This document shows positions 48,004 through 60,465 of a DNA stretch of 64,000 nt, in pieces. Location of the stretch: contig NC_090619.1 of the NCBI RefSeq assembly GCF_004359215.1, positions 5,177,736 to 5,241,735 on the forward strand, in the 5' to 3' direction. The position numbers were made by a program, and so were the translations under genes. This DNA comes from Bremia lactucae (taxonomy: Eukaryota; Oomycota; Peronosporomycetes; Peronosporales; Peronosporaceae). The notes under the pieces were generated by a model. It was not told where the DNA came from. It was given only the letters and a program-made list of their open reading frames with translations, and ran no database searches. Numbering within the stretch: the first letter of the stretch is position 1; each line of letters starts with the position of its first letter.

Positions 48004-48911
48004 TCACGCCTCACGTGACAACCGATGCAATTTATACTTTGCATTTGTTGGGGTTCTTTTCTCAAATATAACGCGATTTGCGTAAAGTTTTTGAAGCCAG
48101 GCGTCGCGTCCAATGTCTTTGACATTGCGAATGAACGCGCTCCAGGCTTGCATAAGCGAGACTTTATCTCGCTTATTATTGCCACTAAACCATCGATGCT
48201 TAAGAAAAGCATCGAGATAGAAATCTTCCTCAGCGCGAAAGTTCTTCGCGCTGGGATCAACGCCATGTAGCTTTGTCGCAATAAATAAGGGATATTTATT
48301 GTAAGGAGTAGTTTCTCCAGACAAGCTATTGATTAGCCGTTCTGGAAAAAGCCACGGCTTCTTTTCAGGGGCGAGATGAGACATTTTATTGTCTTCAAAC
48401 CCCTGAGTGGTACCCACTGAAGCAGGGGTACCAAAGAACTTTTCTTACGATGGCTTACGCCATCGTCGTCACCTTGCACAGAGACACGTGCAGGTGACCG
48501 TATGGGAGACCGAACGGGCGATGAGGGATCATCCTCATCGTCGGATCCAAATAGACTATTTACTCGTCTATCAGAATGGGCTCTCTCATACGAAGGCTCA
48601 TAGTCAGCCGCCTGACGTCTATCAGGCGACTGTTCTATTCTCCCCGAGTCGGCCATTTCGTCCGACTCGCATTCGTAGTCGACCTCCAAAGAGGGGTCGT
48701 GTTTACGTGATGAATCACCACGTGCACTCGCAACATCTAGTGTTGTGTGAGTGGAAGATACTACGGCACACGTTTCGTCTGCCGCAAGAGATAACAGTGC
48801 GTCACCCGTGGCTGCACGAGCCGCAGCCGAAGGTGCAGCACTATTGACACCCCGCATGAGTTGATTCTTCATGCGATGGAATTTAGAATGATGGTTCTGA
48901 CCAATCAACAT
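48004..48911 (-). pseudogene. Family A antisense ORF, longest copy
   Basis: 48911-48333 encodes the N-terminal Ala/Ser-rich segment (MLIGQNHHSKFHRMKNQLM), an acidic stretch (SLEVDYECESDEMADSGR) and a Ser/Pro/Asp segment (SLFGSDDEDDPSSPVRSP). A frameshift near 48435 separates it from the C-terminal block 48417-48004. Together they would give a protein of roughly 300 residues with low-complexity acidic N-terminus and basic C-terminus. It ends beside the chromodomain tail and starts 80 bp from the polypurine tract, opposite in sense to pol. Confidence 0.6.
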
Positions 48912-48990
48912 AATTTTTGAGTTAAGTGATCACATAGCGACCACTCCATCTAATGAGATTCAGGGTGATTGTCGTTTAAGGGAGGGGCGA

Positions 48991-49440
48991 TGTAACGGGG
49001 TGTATCGTTGAATGAAATTAAACTTAAAGGTTATTAATTAATATATTATCTAAAAGGTAGATAATATTTGAAATATTACTTTATATAGTAATGTTCAGAA
49101 TTCTTACCCATCAATAGGTTAGGACCATTATATCTATTTATTCCGCAGACTAATCAGCTGTAGAGGTAATCAAAGAGAGTACAGATAAAATAATGTAAAG
49201 AATTCTATTACATGTTTAGTATTAGATTATAATTAAGTTAGCATTTATAAAGATAGAAAGAGAGACACTTAATTATATTAATACAGTTTTCATTTAACCC
49301 TCTTTAAGCTTGTTACCTTAAACAGAAGTCTACCTCCGCACGTTTTAGTGTACGTGAAATAACGTGAGGCACCACTTGCAAATGAAGCAGTGCAAAGTGG
49401 ACTTGTACTGAAACAGTACAAGTCGTAGTGCCCCGTTACA
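48991..49440 (+). repeat. Family A 3' LTR (450 bp)
   Basis: Starts TGTAACGGGGTGTATCG after the polypurine tract AAGGGAGGGGCGA (48978-48990) and ends AGTGCCCCGTTACA. The terminal hairpin ACTTGTACTG/CAGTACAAGT is kept. The right flank is CCTCG; the matching left flank of the element is not present. Confidence 0.9.
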
Positions 49441-49926
49441 CCTCGGGATAATGCAATTCGGCACTACTACTCCACCGATATAGATTTTTTCTTCAAAGAT
49501 ATTTTATAATACATTTATTTTCGGCGTTTTTCTCATAACAATTAATATCCTTACGTAAATTCCGTGAATAACAATTTAGTTTTGGAACTGTATTGTTCTA
49601 TTTATTTTTAGGAAAAGGTGGTCATGTAGGAGTAATTATTGAAGTACTAGTTGTTAAATTAATTTAAAAAAATAGATGTGGGATATTAATTTTAGTTGTG
49701 CGGTCATCAATCCCTAAAAAAATAAATAATTTCATACAATCGCTATTTAGTAACATCATTTTCTGTGGCGATTAATTCAATTTTTATTATTTTTCGTACA
49801 GTTTGCTGAATCGTTCATTACCCAATCAACAAAAATGTTAAACCAAACTTCATTGCCTCTCTACTCGAGTACATTTATTAATTTAAGTACACGAGAATCA
49901 TCAAATTCGCACCAGTACTATCGCAT
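49441..49926. other. AT-rich 3' flank of the copine-like gene
   Basis: No gene seen. Very AT-rich, with poly-T tracts. Confidence 0.5.
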
Positions 49927-51269
49927 TCATATCTGATACTTGGCACGTGAAATATGCTGTTTCTTAATCAAGCCAAGCTCGAGGATTTTGTTGTATTGTT
50001 CTACAATATATTGTCCATTAGCAAGACAATGCGTATAAAGGGTCTTCAGATGCTTGTACATCCGACTTAAGAAATTAACAAACCTGGTATTTCCATAAGC
50101 GCCTGCATCGCAAACCCACCGTCTGGGTTGTCTAAATTGCCTCTCGGAATCGTATTGTAATTTACAAACTGAAAATTGTCAAATCGACGCTCAGGAAGCT
50201 GATCGTCAAATTCTCGCATTGTAGTCCAAGGACCGTCACCGACGCCAATCATAACAATTGCTAGTATTGTTGTACCACGTTAGCTCGAGAGAATCTTGAT
50301 CATCAAATCACTTATATTCACGTACAAATTGGGTACTCGGAGGCTTGTACAATCGCTCGTCGAGCCATATTGGGGTCGTCAATGTGACCATTGGTAATAA
50401 TGATCAAAATATGATACCTGCCCGTATTCGTAGCCATTTTAATGGCTTCGTCAATCACGGGTACAAAGCTCGCTGTCGCATTCAGTTCCATCGTCGAGGC
50501 AATGGCAAAATACTGCTGCAAGACCTCATCCAATTCGCATCCTCGGCCTTTCACAAACGGAAAATATCGCTCGGCTAACGGTCGCTCCGGATACCCCCCA
50601 AAACCAAAGGCCGGAATGCAATCGTCATCGTCAAACAGCTCAAATACGCGCGTAATTGCTGAAATGACAGTCTTAAAAAATAGAAGAAATCGCATAGGAA
50701 GCTGGATGCATGAAGGCGCAAAGTTGACGCAATACTACCTGGTACGGATTAATCACTCGCCCTGTCATATCAACATAATGTAACGAGCGTCCTCCAAATG
50801 TACGGGCTCCCTTGCGCTACCACAAAAACACATATTTCTTGTCAGGACGAATGGTATTCATTACTACAGCTTCTTGTAATTAAAAATGTAGGTACACGAT
50901 TCGATTCCGTAAAATCCACCTAAAAAAAAATTCACACAAACCGCAAAAGTAGGGAGATTAGAGCGGAAACGATCAAAAGGAGTAGAAAGCACTAGTTCCA
51001 AACGGCAATAATTAAATCCGAGGACTGAAGCCTCACTTTTCTATACCGATCGATCAAAGCAAAACACAGCACTTCATGGTTAAAACAGCAAAAGCATGGA
51101 ACGAAGAGAATACCTACCGCAACGCTTTCTGTACTTCCTCTGGTTCCGCATACGTATCATTCTTTTAACTAGAGCTCAAGCAATAACAGAGAATGTATCG
51201 CCACGCACCAGCGGAGTTAAAAGTGTCCGGAATGGCCTGGAAGACCTCGCTACTCGACGTGCAGCCCAT
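49927..51269 (-). CDS. Copine/RGLG-type VWA domain protein without RING finger
   Basis: Eight exons are inferred on the minus strand: 51269-51209 (tentative), 51161-51118, 51040-51004, 50919-50896 (24 nt), 50816-50739, 50671-50326, 50260-50084 and 50000-49927. Introns are GT-AG and mostly 65-84 nt. Exons 2-8 join in frame to 259 residues: EPEEVQKALR|KVRLQSSDLIIA|VDFTESNR|RKGARTFGGRSLHYVDM ... NPYQ|TVISAITRVFELFDDDDCIP ... SEYPISIVMIGVGDGPW ... LMEIPEQYNKILELGLI. VDFTESN is the metal-binding MIDAS motif of copine-type VWA domains. The N-terminal MGCTSSSEVFQ looks myristoylated/palmitoylated, as in plant RGLG ligases, but the splice joining it to exon 2 is not in phase by my reading, so exon 1 is uncertain. 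RGLG proteins carry a C-terminal RING; this ends before one. Confidence 0.8.
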
Positions 51270-51816
51270 GTCTGTGCCATATATTGGAGTTGCGACTGTC
51301 TACTTGTAGACCAGATGGTACAATTATTGCGGACAAGCGACGTACGTAGCCAATCACGTCTCTTTGAGATGCAGGGGTAGAGAACGGGAACTGGATTTAC
51401 AGAGAGAACGAAGAAACTGCAACTTGGCAATAATGGTTGATTACTAAATTTTAGTGTGACATGTGTTTTGGCTTCTACAATGTTGACTCAAGAATGGTAT
51501 CGAGAAACCATTTTTCAATACTTGAAAGAAAGGGATCTTTTAAGTTCATCATTACATTTTGAAAATGACATAATTGCGAATTCTAAATTTGAGTTCTGTT
51601 GTCGCCAATTCGATGGAAAAAGAATCGTTTTTTTTTGAGCAAGAGAACGCCGTCTAAACCATAAAGCGTAAGACAACGTGCGACTTTACTAGGGAAGGCA
51701 CCAGTATATTCTACTCATCAATTTTAATCTGAACATTCGTCGCTTCTGCCAACAATTATCTTGATTTAAATTTTCTTAAAGATTCTACGTTATGATATTG
51801 TTGTGCAATGTTAAAT
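51270..51816. other. Spacer between the copine-like and YIPF6-like genes
   Basis: A small plus-strand open frame at 51456-51638 has no recognisable similarity. The 3' side of the YIPF6-like gene lies at the right end. Confidence 0.4.
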
Positions 51817-52691
51817 TTATTGAATAAGCACCATCCAGCTAATGAAAAAGTAGAAGAGCAGCACTGGATATACCGTCAATGCCTTGCGCTTCGGAGGCAC
51901 GAGCTTTGACATGAACACGACCGATGCTACGCAGTAACAAAAGCGTGTCAATAGTATACAAATAGCCTTTCAGCAAAAACTGACAATGATGACAGACCTC
52001 GTGTCGACCAAAGAAATCCCATACTGACGACGAAACTTCGCAATAAAAAATGCGAAATCACCACTCTCATTAGCATGCATACAAACGTGGCAATATTGAG
52101 TGGAAAGACACAGTATCCCAATACACAAACACTCTGAAAGAAAGATCTGTACCATAACGACACGTTCACGATAGTATACGAAATCGTATGGAATATGTGC
52201 ACTTGCGCGTACATGGTACTGCCCAGTAATTGCGCATTTATTGTGATAATGGCAGCGCCCACCCAAATCACAATAAAGACGCCAGTGAATACCATCGCTG
52301 ATTGCGCAGCAGGAGCCGTGATACTCAACATGATAGAAAGCGTCAGACACAGCAGTAGCGGACCCCACAGGTCCCCTATAAGACATGCGACAGTGAGTAT
52401 GATAGCTTTACACCGTAACGGTACCAATCGTACAGTCTCGTAGCGCTTTTAAAGTCTCCTCTGACGTATTACTAGGCATTAGGACGACGCGTAGCTTGCT
52501 ACCGACGAGCCGCAAATCCCGAAGCTATGTATCATGCGTCAATTAATTAGAATGAGATTGTACCATATAGAACGACTGCAGCGTACGATAGTAGTCGATA
52601 CGGGCTCATCTAGAGTGTTCTCTTCAGCCGACGGAAGGCTGATACTGCCTGAGACTAGCTCTACATCCGGCGCGTCACTTTCCTTTAACAT
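51817..52691 (-). CDS. YIPF6/Yip4-like Yip1-domain membrane protein
   Basis: Five exons: 52691-52587, 52524-52434, 52375-52213, 52146-51998 and 51926-51817, with GT-AG introns of 58-71 nt; 205 residues. An acidic cytosolic N-terminus (MLKESDAPDVELVSGSISLP) leads to LRDWDLWGPLLLC, the signature before the first membrane span. QSAMVFTGVFIVIWVGAAIIT, then TINAQLLGSTISFFQSVCVL and GYCVFPLNIATFV follow, and the tail is PPKRKALTVYPVLLFYFFIS. All junctions restore conserved residues (LRD-W and GST-I-SFFQ), which supports the model. Yip1-family proteins work in ER-Golgi vesicle transport with Rab GTPases; residence in the Golgi is inferred. The gene is about 550 bp from the copine-like gene, on the same strand. 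Confidence 0.88.
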
Positions 52692-53662
52692 TGCAGCGCG
52701 AATATTAAGAATTGAAACACGTTATTGCCATATTTAATAAGAAATTAATGCCATATTTGGTATCAAATCAATTTGACTCGCAATTTTAAGATTAAATTAG
52801 AATTGAAATTATCAATTCCATATAAAACATCTGGTAAATTATATTTGTATAAAGGATCTAAGAATTAGATGATGAAGCCGCTAATTAACACTTGTTCGAT
52901 GCTGCGGGGTTGAACACAAAGCTCACATCATGACCGAGGCGGTTTAAAAACAAAGGCTTAGCCCTGAAGATTTCGGAGCTCCACGAAATGGACCGGCTTC
53001 AAACAATGTACGGCATTCCGTTAATGGCAACGAATATAAAGGCTCATGGAAAGTGTTGCGGGCTCTCGTTGATTCATTCTTGCAATTAATAATTATGGCA
53101 TGTACTCGGTCACACAGCATTAGTACGGAGGAAGCGTGCCATACAATTTTAACTTTATGGCTTGTCTAGAAATCTTAGTCAATGAGATTTCGCGTATGGA
53201 TTGGTCTGGAAACGGCTGTAAAAGTCTCGGGGTTTGCAATCCATGCACCGCACACTTTCTTCTCATAATCACCATTTCTTCATATTCTGTCTCGTGAAAT
53301 AATTATTCGACTCGTGAAATAATGGTGACGCTGTTCTGTGCGATCGTAAATGCCGCAAAGGCCGCAAAGTCCGCGTCTTCTGTGCGACGTGGGCTTTCAG
53401 GGGATGCAGTCTTGTCTCCGACATTTAAAGGGTTACCTTGAACAACGCCGGCTTCTTATAACTTGCATTTCTATGCACTGGACGGGTGTGTCATCTTCTT
53501 CAGGTGTTTATTACTTCAATGCGAACGAGAGCTCCTCACAAGGTCAGCGCAGCCCCCTTAAAGACATTACGATCGACAGACACACCTACGCCGCTTCACC
53601 ATATTGTACCGAGTGCTCACGAAAGCGACTCACCAGGATCTGTTCTTACACGATACGACTCC
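52692..53662. other. Upstream flank of the YIPF6-like gene, no gene seen
   Basis: AT-rich sequence followed by a region with a 114-codon plus-strand frame (53350-53694) that runs into the family C LTR and has no recognised similarity. Confidence 0.4.
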
Positions 53663-53911
53663 GTTCAGGACCAGTCAACTCGCTGAGCCCTTGACCACTC
53701 ATTTTGGTTGATCTTTTGAGCCAATCATATTCTTTAATTCAAATTGACAAGGCGCCATTATAAAAAAATAAAAAAACAGTTGCGCAATTAATAGAGATTA
53801 TACTTAGTAAGTGGTAGATTTAGGATAAGCAACACATTAAGGAATGAACCAGAAGTATCGGTTAGGAAAACTAAATCTTAATTCAGTCATAATTTACCCT
53901 CATTCCTCACA
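53663..53911 (+). repeat. Family C 5' LTR (249 bp)
   Basis: Aligns along its length with the 3' LTR at 58469-58718. The TG start has mutated to GT. It ends CATTCCTCACA and is followed, after 2 nt, by TGGTAGCACT (PBS, 53914-53923). Confidence 0.82.
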
Positions 53912-54549
53912 AGTGGTAGCACTAGTTGGTCTTATGCTCACTTCGTCGCCGTCCGCTCGCTTCTTCGCCGACCAGAGCATACAATTCACATGCACCCACG
54001 TCTCGGATTCGGTATAAACCAAACGTTCGCACGCTTCTTCGCCATCCGCTTGCTTCATGGTCGTTCGCGTCGGTCTACGTTGGATTGCGCTGTGTTGAAT
54101 TGCTCTGCGTTGAATCGCGCTATATTGGATTGCCTGGCACTGCTTGTAGCGTGAGGGATTCTGCTCACAGCCGAAAATGTACTACTGGTAGCGTGGGAAT
54201 GTTCACTCGCAGTTAACTGCTCCATTCCCTTCGACGCGTTGCGTGGCAGTTTTGAGTGTGTAGCTTCAGTATCCACTGCAAAATCAAAGCGTCTGCCTGG
54301 CAGATAGAGTTGTTTTTTCTGTGTGAAGTCGGGGGTCGGCTAACTCTGTGAACGATTATTCCATCTGGGATAAGGTTGAACCTTTAACGCACTACGCCTA
54401 AGGGCAAAATTAACTCGTTGAGTTCTATATGCAAGAAGCGAAAGGCCGATACTCAAATTCCATCAGACTGCAGTAAAACTCTCCTCTATGAGTACGGTGA
54501 GAAATTTGCAAAGACTGCGAACGATCTGCTTGAATCTTTACAAAAGACC

Positions 54550-55068
54550 TGTAACGGGGTGTATCGTTACATGAAATTAACACTAAAAGGTTGTTAATTA
54601 GTATAATCTAAAAGGTAGATAATATTTGAAGGAATTACTTTATATAGTAATTTCCTGAATTCTTATCTATAGATAGGTATAGACCATTATGTCTATTTAT
54701 TCCGCAGACTAATCAGCTGTAGAAGTAATCAAAGAGAGTTACAAGATAAGATAGATAAGAATTCATTTACATGTTTAGTATTAATTTATAGTCAAGTCAG
54801 CATTTACAAAGATAGATTAACAAGACACTTAACTATATTAATACAGTTTTCATTTTACACTCTTAAGCTAACTTGCCTTAAGAGAAGTCTTCCTCTANNN
54901 NNNNNNNNNNNNNNNNNNNNNNNNNNNNNNNNNNNNNNNNNNNNNNNNNNNNNNNNNNNNNNNNNNNNNNNNNNNNNNNNNNNNNNNNNNNNNNNNNCAC
55001 CACTCACATCTGAAACAGTGTGAAGTGGACTTGTACTGAAACAGTACAAGTCGCAGTGCCCCGTTACA
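54550..55068 (+). repeat. Family A solo LTR nested in family C (with gap)
   Basis: Starts TGTAACGGGGTGTATCG and ends CAGTGCCCCGTTACA, with 100 N inside (54898-54997). The flanks AGACC (54545-54549) and AGACT (55069-55073) are a near-perfect 5-bp target duplication. It interrupts the leader between the family C PBS and gag. Confidence 0.88.
54898..54997. other. Scaffold gap (100 N)
   Basis: Exactly 100 N, inside a family A LTR, so the true missing length is probably short (roughly tens of bases of LTR). Confidence 0.99.
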
Positions 55069-55199
55069 AGACTCGGCGCGCTTTTGCAAAGATCTTCGCA
55101 AAAAAACTCACCAAGGGAAAAGCCTGCATGTTCTAACGAGGGTTCATCTTATCATCCGCTACACGAAGTAAACGTGTTCTTAGAAAAAGCTAAGCGCAC

Positions 55200-58100
55200 T
55201 ATTTTAAAGGATCTTCGATTTAACTTTAAAGATTTAAGCAACAACAAGAGCTAACCAGCACATTGGCTAATTCACCAAAGAAAGGTGGACGGGCCAAAGA
55301 TACCAACGTATAGTGGAATAAGCGAAGAGTCGGTTCTACTTTCTTTTATTGCGCGCGGTACGAAGTGAAAAAGGACGCATTGATTAATTAAGTACGTCAT
55401 TTCGAAGACCAGCAGCACAATGGTTCTTGCAACATCAATGAGAAGCTCACTCAGTCGATGAGTTTCTTAGCAGTTTAGAAGTGATTCGTCCCTGCGGATC
55501 TGCAACAACGTCTTTGAACGATCTGCATCGGGTAAAACAAGCCAATTGCAAAGGCTTCAAGAGCTACAATGCAAAATTTCGACAAATTATTTCGCAAGTT
55601 AAGGAAATCATCGAAATAGCACAAAGCATCTATTTTGCGAGGGTTCAAACAAGAACTCAAGAGGAAGTTCATTACCGACGGGAAATCACGCTGTCGGAGG
55701 CTATTAATGTGGCGCTCGACTTTGAACGCGCACATTCAGGTGAGTGTCATCACTACGCCGCTTCAACCTCTTGTCCTGGTCCACAATTTGTGGATTGAGA
55801 ATTGAAACGAGCCAGAACCAAGGGAAATCGACAGTGCTTGGCCATTCCATAGGTTATTCCGCGTCCTTAATCGATGTCCAGATAAATCAGAGTGTGTATA
55901 CTTCAAATCACTGGGGTACACGATTTAGCAGTGTTACAAATGCAGGAGCTAGAAGAATAAGCACGGCAACGGATATTGTTGCGACGTGCAAACGTCAACT
56001 ATCTCGATAATGAGGTCAGTCGAAGAAGATTCCATCGCGACTTCGTCAAATTAAGCTATCACCACACTAAGCGAGAATGGCTTTGCTTCCTTTACGGAAG
56101 AGGAGTTGGTCGTCAAAAAGAGTCATCTTGACGATCGTGCTGTTATTATGATGCTCAATTCTGGCGCCACATGCAATGTATAAAGCCGGAGTTCCTGCAA
56201 TGCTTCATGTCTGAAGTGGCGATTCAAGTCACTCCTTTTGACGGCACTAATACCACCAAAAGGAAGATGAAGAAAGGAGTCGCAAATATCTCTTTTGATC
56301 GTGATTAATTTCGGACGTTCCTGTCATTGAGTTTCCATTGAGCAATTCCCATGATGTAATTCTGGGTAAGCCTTGGTTTTCAGGACAAAAGTCAATCATA
56401 AATTGGCGCACTCATCAAGCTTCGTTCAAAACTGAGGACATACCAGCTGATGAGGTTTTTGTACCGCCCGCTATTTTCTCCACCGATTTTTCAAAAAAAT
56501 TAAAAAAATCACTATACGAAGAAGTCTATCGTGTGTAAATTTATCATGTGTCGGAATCTACAGTACCTCGTGAAAAACGATTAATGGCTTTACTCTATTT
56601 CTATAACAATCTATTTCCGGAAAGTTTACCGAATTCATTGCCTCCTCATCGGTCAGTTGAGTTCGAAATTAACAGGCATCCCGGTGCGCATCCGAGTAAT
56701 CGTCCGCCATTTTGACTTTCACAAGTTGACTGGAAGGCTTTACAGAAGCTCGTCGATGATTACCTTTCACGCGGTTGGATCGAGCTTTCAGAACTCGCCT
56801 TGGGTATCTAACACCTTAAGCATTCCTTAAAACAAAACCGGTACGAGTTCTACTCGTTCGGAATGGATTCGATCCGGAATCGCGAGCATTCTGCTCCGTT
56901 GGATGATTTACTACCGTTACGTCAACTCGAAGTCATGTCGTACCACAAATACCTCTGACGCGAATCGATGAGTTATTCCATAAAATGCAAGGTATGAGCT
57001 ACCTCACACTCATTAACTTAGCTAAAGGGTTCTATCAGGTGCGTATCCATCCGGAAAGCAAAACAATCGCTGAGTTTCGTACATCAAAGAAACATATCAG
57101 TGGTTCGATGCTTCGATGGGCTTTGCAGGAATACCTGGTATTCGATCGCGCTTGATGCGTGGAGGTTCGCATTCGCTGTGATGCATTTGAATAACATATG
57201 CATCTTTTTCGTCTCTTGTGACGAGCATCTAGGACGTCTTGCTATCGTGTTCGACGTCATGCTCAAGGAGAAACTTTTCGCTCACATCGGCAAGTGCAAG
57301 TAGAGGTCAGCTTTCTCGGAGCACACTGTTTCTAGCAAAAAGTTGTCCGTTGATAATAAAAATACAAAAGCAATCGCTAAGTGGCCACCACATACCTCTC
57401 AAAAGAAATTGCAAAGATTTCTTGGTCTTGCTGATTACTATCGCCGCTTTATTCATCCGTTTGCGCAGATAGTTCTGCCGTTAAGCCATCTCGTTAAGTA
57501 AGATTCTCCATGGGTATGGAATGCAGAACAAGAGGATTCTTTCGTGAGGCTATAGTTGCCTTACAAGCCGCAACTGTGCTGACTTTACCCAGCTTTTCCC
57601 ACCCGTATGCTCTCAATACGGATGCATCCGAGTCGTGCGTTGGTGGTGTTCTATCGCAATTTATCAATAGACATGACGATTTAGCAGCATTTATTGAAAG
57701 AAGCTCGGAATCAACGATATTTATTAATGGCCTGTTCATGATAAGGAGCCATTATCAATCAAAGCTGGGTTAGGCGAATGGCGTGATGACCTTCATGGCC
57801 TTCAGTTTGAGATCTTCAAGGACAGTAGCGCCTGCTCTTGGCTGGTTCATCATCCGAAAGTCTCGCCAAAGTTGGCTTGACACTTGACCACCTTCGCTCA
57901 ATATACGCTTACTATACACCAGATTTATGCTGCTTTAAACGTCGTAGGTTATGCGCTTTCGCGCCAGCCTGTTAACATTGTCGTGGACAATATCCACTTT
58001 TGCAAGTGCGATTCTAGTTGCCAACAACGAGGTGCATGTTTACTCTGTTCGCCCTCGGTGCCAACTCTTCCCCGGGAGAAGCTGAGACTCTGCAAGTTGC

Positions 58101-58440
58101 CGCGTTAACGATATCGTCGTATTTCGGGTTGTCACAAGAAGTTCGAAACAAGAAAACGCCAACGATACAGAATTTGAAGAAGCATTAATCCTACTTTTAA
58201 CGTTGATGTTTTATCAAAGTATGAGCCGACACCGGAAAGTAATCAAACGTTGTCCGATACCGAAAGCATCAAATTTGTGGATTATAGCACAGCGGATCAT
58301 CTACAAATTATTGAAGCCTCTTTAAAGGAAATTCGATTCAGTCGTCAACCATACTGCCTCGTTCAATAACATGGCGAAACTAAGGTAGAAGCAAGCTGGG
58401 AAAAAGAGAGAAATATTCGCCATGGTTCCCACTGGATCAG
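55200..58440 (+). pseudogene. Family C gag, protease, RT and RNase H remnants
   Basis: Gag: 55481-55798 (AKFRQIISQVKEIIEIAQSI, EITLSEAINVALDFERAH). Protease: near 56150 reads MMLNSGATCNV, with Asn in place of the catalytic Asp, then VILGKPWFSGQKSIINWR. RT: 56650-57300 (VEFEINRHPGAHPSNRPPF, LVDDYLSRGWIE, YLTLINLAKGFYQVRIHPES); the palm is altered (CIFFVSCDEHLGRL). RNase H: about 57340-57960 (LQRFLGLADYYRRFIHPFA, LNTDASESCVGGVLSQF). Many stops and frameshifts; not functional. Confidence 0.75.
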
Positions 58441-58468
58441 CGTCAACGAGAGATCGAATTGGGGAGAA

Positions 58469-58718
58469 TGTCAGGACTAGTCAACTCGCTGAGCCCTTGG
58501 CCACTCATTTCGGTCTATCTTTTGAACCATTCATTTTCTTTGATTCAAATTTACATATGCGCTATTATAGATAAAAGTAAAAGCGTTTGTGCAATTAAGA
58601 GAGATGGTACCTAGTCAGAATTTTACTTAGGATAGGCAATACCTCAAGGAGTGAACCAAAATTATCGGTTAGGAAAACGATATCTTAATTCGGTCGAAAT
58701 TTACCCTCATTCCTTACA
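58469..58718 (+). repeat. Family C 3' LTR (250 bp)
   Basis: Starts TGTCAGGACTAGTCAACTCG directly after GGGGAGAA and ends CATTCCTTACA. Confidence 0.85.
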
Positions 58719-60465
58719 ACCTCTTAATGCAGCATGAAACAATAATTTCTCGAAATGTTATGCTCAGGTATCTAATGAGCGCGACCGCTATCGCAAAATT
58801 AACCGGTGAGTTTTTCGCCCTTCAATAAAGTTCGAGAGGCTAAAGAATCGATTGTATTATGTGCAGGGTCACCTACCTTTATCACATATAGATACCGCTG
58901 CCGGACTACCATCGCATCCGACTACTCACAGTAAAGGAGCACTCCATTGGATCCCATTTATCGAAAGGATAGGGTGGGTCGCAAGGTCTTATAGAGACCT
59001 ACGGTGCATACCAGGGATGAAGGCGGTGTCAAGCTCCATATTCGCTTTTAGGTGGCTTACATCATTATCTGCTTTCAGAGTCTCTGACCATCACTCTTCG
59101 GGTCAGTCCTTCAAACGGAAATTTGTATTATGTCCATAGAATAGCCCTTCTCAATCCCAGAAATCGCAGCCTTCTGAGGGACATGATAAAGCTTGCGGAT
59201 ACCTACGTGAAACACCGAATGATCTTAAACTCGAGTCTGCAGATTAAGCTAATATCTGTAACCATGACCGAAGCAAATACTCAGCTTTATTAACGTGACA
59301 GCAGTGACAACATAAGTTGGTAATTATTGTCCTTTAGCATAGTTAAGTCACCAACAATAATTAGGCGGATGCTTTACATCCATTTTGTCAATTTATTACA
59401 AGTTGGAGCGCTATCGCGTCGCATATGTGTCTGATGAAGTCACGGCGGCTTAGTGGCTGCGGGTTGGGAGGCAAACTCCTCGGCAAAAACTAGACCAAAC
59501 TTAGAGTCTTCGGTGAATCTGAAATCATCCAGTGGTAATTTACAGCGCCGCGAAACGTTATGCCACCCACGTATTCAAATTTGCATAGGATACGGAAAAC
59601 ACTTTTTGGATCATGAAATTTGACGTATCCGCTCACGAATAAAAATCCCTGCTTTTCCGTAGGTAATAAAATCACCAATATAATGCTTTCTATGTTGCAA
59701 GCTTTAGCGCATGATTAACTATATCAAGATATTGCAAGCTGGGTGACAAGAGAAAAACTACTGGACTTAAATTGACGCAACTTTGTTGAAATAAGTATAT
59801 AAATGAGCCAGCATACTCTTAATCAAATGTGATTTAGTTTCGTACCCAGTAATCCGATACACTTAAGCCTAACAAAAGCAAAACCGTCGTTTGCTGAATA
59901 TAATTTTGAAGATTTATCTCATACTTTATTGTATTATTACCAATCACAAATATTAGCGAGAAGCCTGTGGAAGTATGCACAGCGTTTCTTATCGATTTCT
60001 CTTTTTATATAAGATTAGACCTCCACAGTTTTGGGAGTGAAGGCATTAATGTTGCAAGTATATGCTCAAAATAAACTGGTAATAGTCCTTTCTGACCATC
60101 CGAAATATCGATGGATGGATGTTGATTTGTGGACACGGCTTTCTAGCAGCCTAAACAGCTGTCGTCAGAAGGCGGATGCAACCTTTGCCTCTCTCTTTTC
60201 GATAGTTAAGCTAGTAACCCGCGAGCGTGCTTAAATAAAATATGTGGTTCGTGCCATGATTGGTGACAGTGCAAGTTGCCAAATGCATCATCTTGCAGTT
60301 ACTACTACATTTGATATAAAAGTAATGCGCCCCAGTTAAGTTACCCCTTTTGGTTACAAAGAATTATTTTAGACCATTGTAGACTGTGCTGAGCGCACTT
60401 AGTACCCAAGCTAGTTTCACTCCCTCGCTTACCGATTCCTACTTGGAACGTATACATGCATAGCG
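58719..60465. other. Unassigned region
   Basis: No supported gene. A minus-strand frame at 59678-59490 (FVSGYVKFHDPKSVFRILCK) and a shifted continuation (LPLDDFRFTEDSKFGLVFAE) look faintly protein-like and could be a decayed gene, but I cannot name them. Confidence 0.35.

Larger units (their letters stand above)
53663..58718 (+). mobile_element. Family C Ty3/gypsy element lacking integrase
   Basis: LTRs at 53663-53911 and 58469-58718 share TCAGGAC.AGTCAACTCGCTG and TTTACCCTCATTCCT.ACA. A PBS follows the 5' LTR and GGGGAGAA precedes the 3' LTR. Plus-strand gag, protease, RT and RNase H remnants lie between, but after NVVGYALSRQP (end of RNase H/connection) no integrase core is found. A family A solo LTR is nested at 54550-55068. 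Flanks ACTCC and ACCTC are not identical. Confidence 0.75.

Noticed and set aside
47359..48281. Several long frames running through the N gap
   Set aside because: They are open only because N codons are not stops; only the parts outside the gap were considered.
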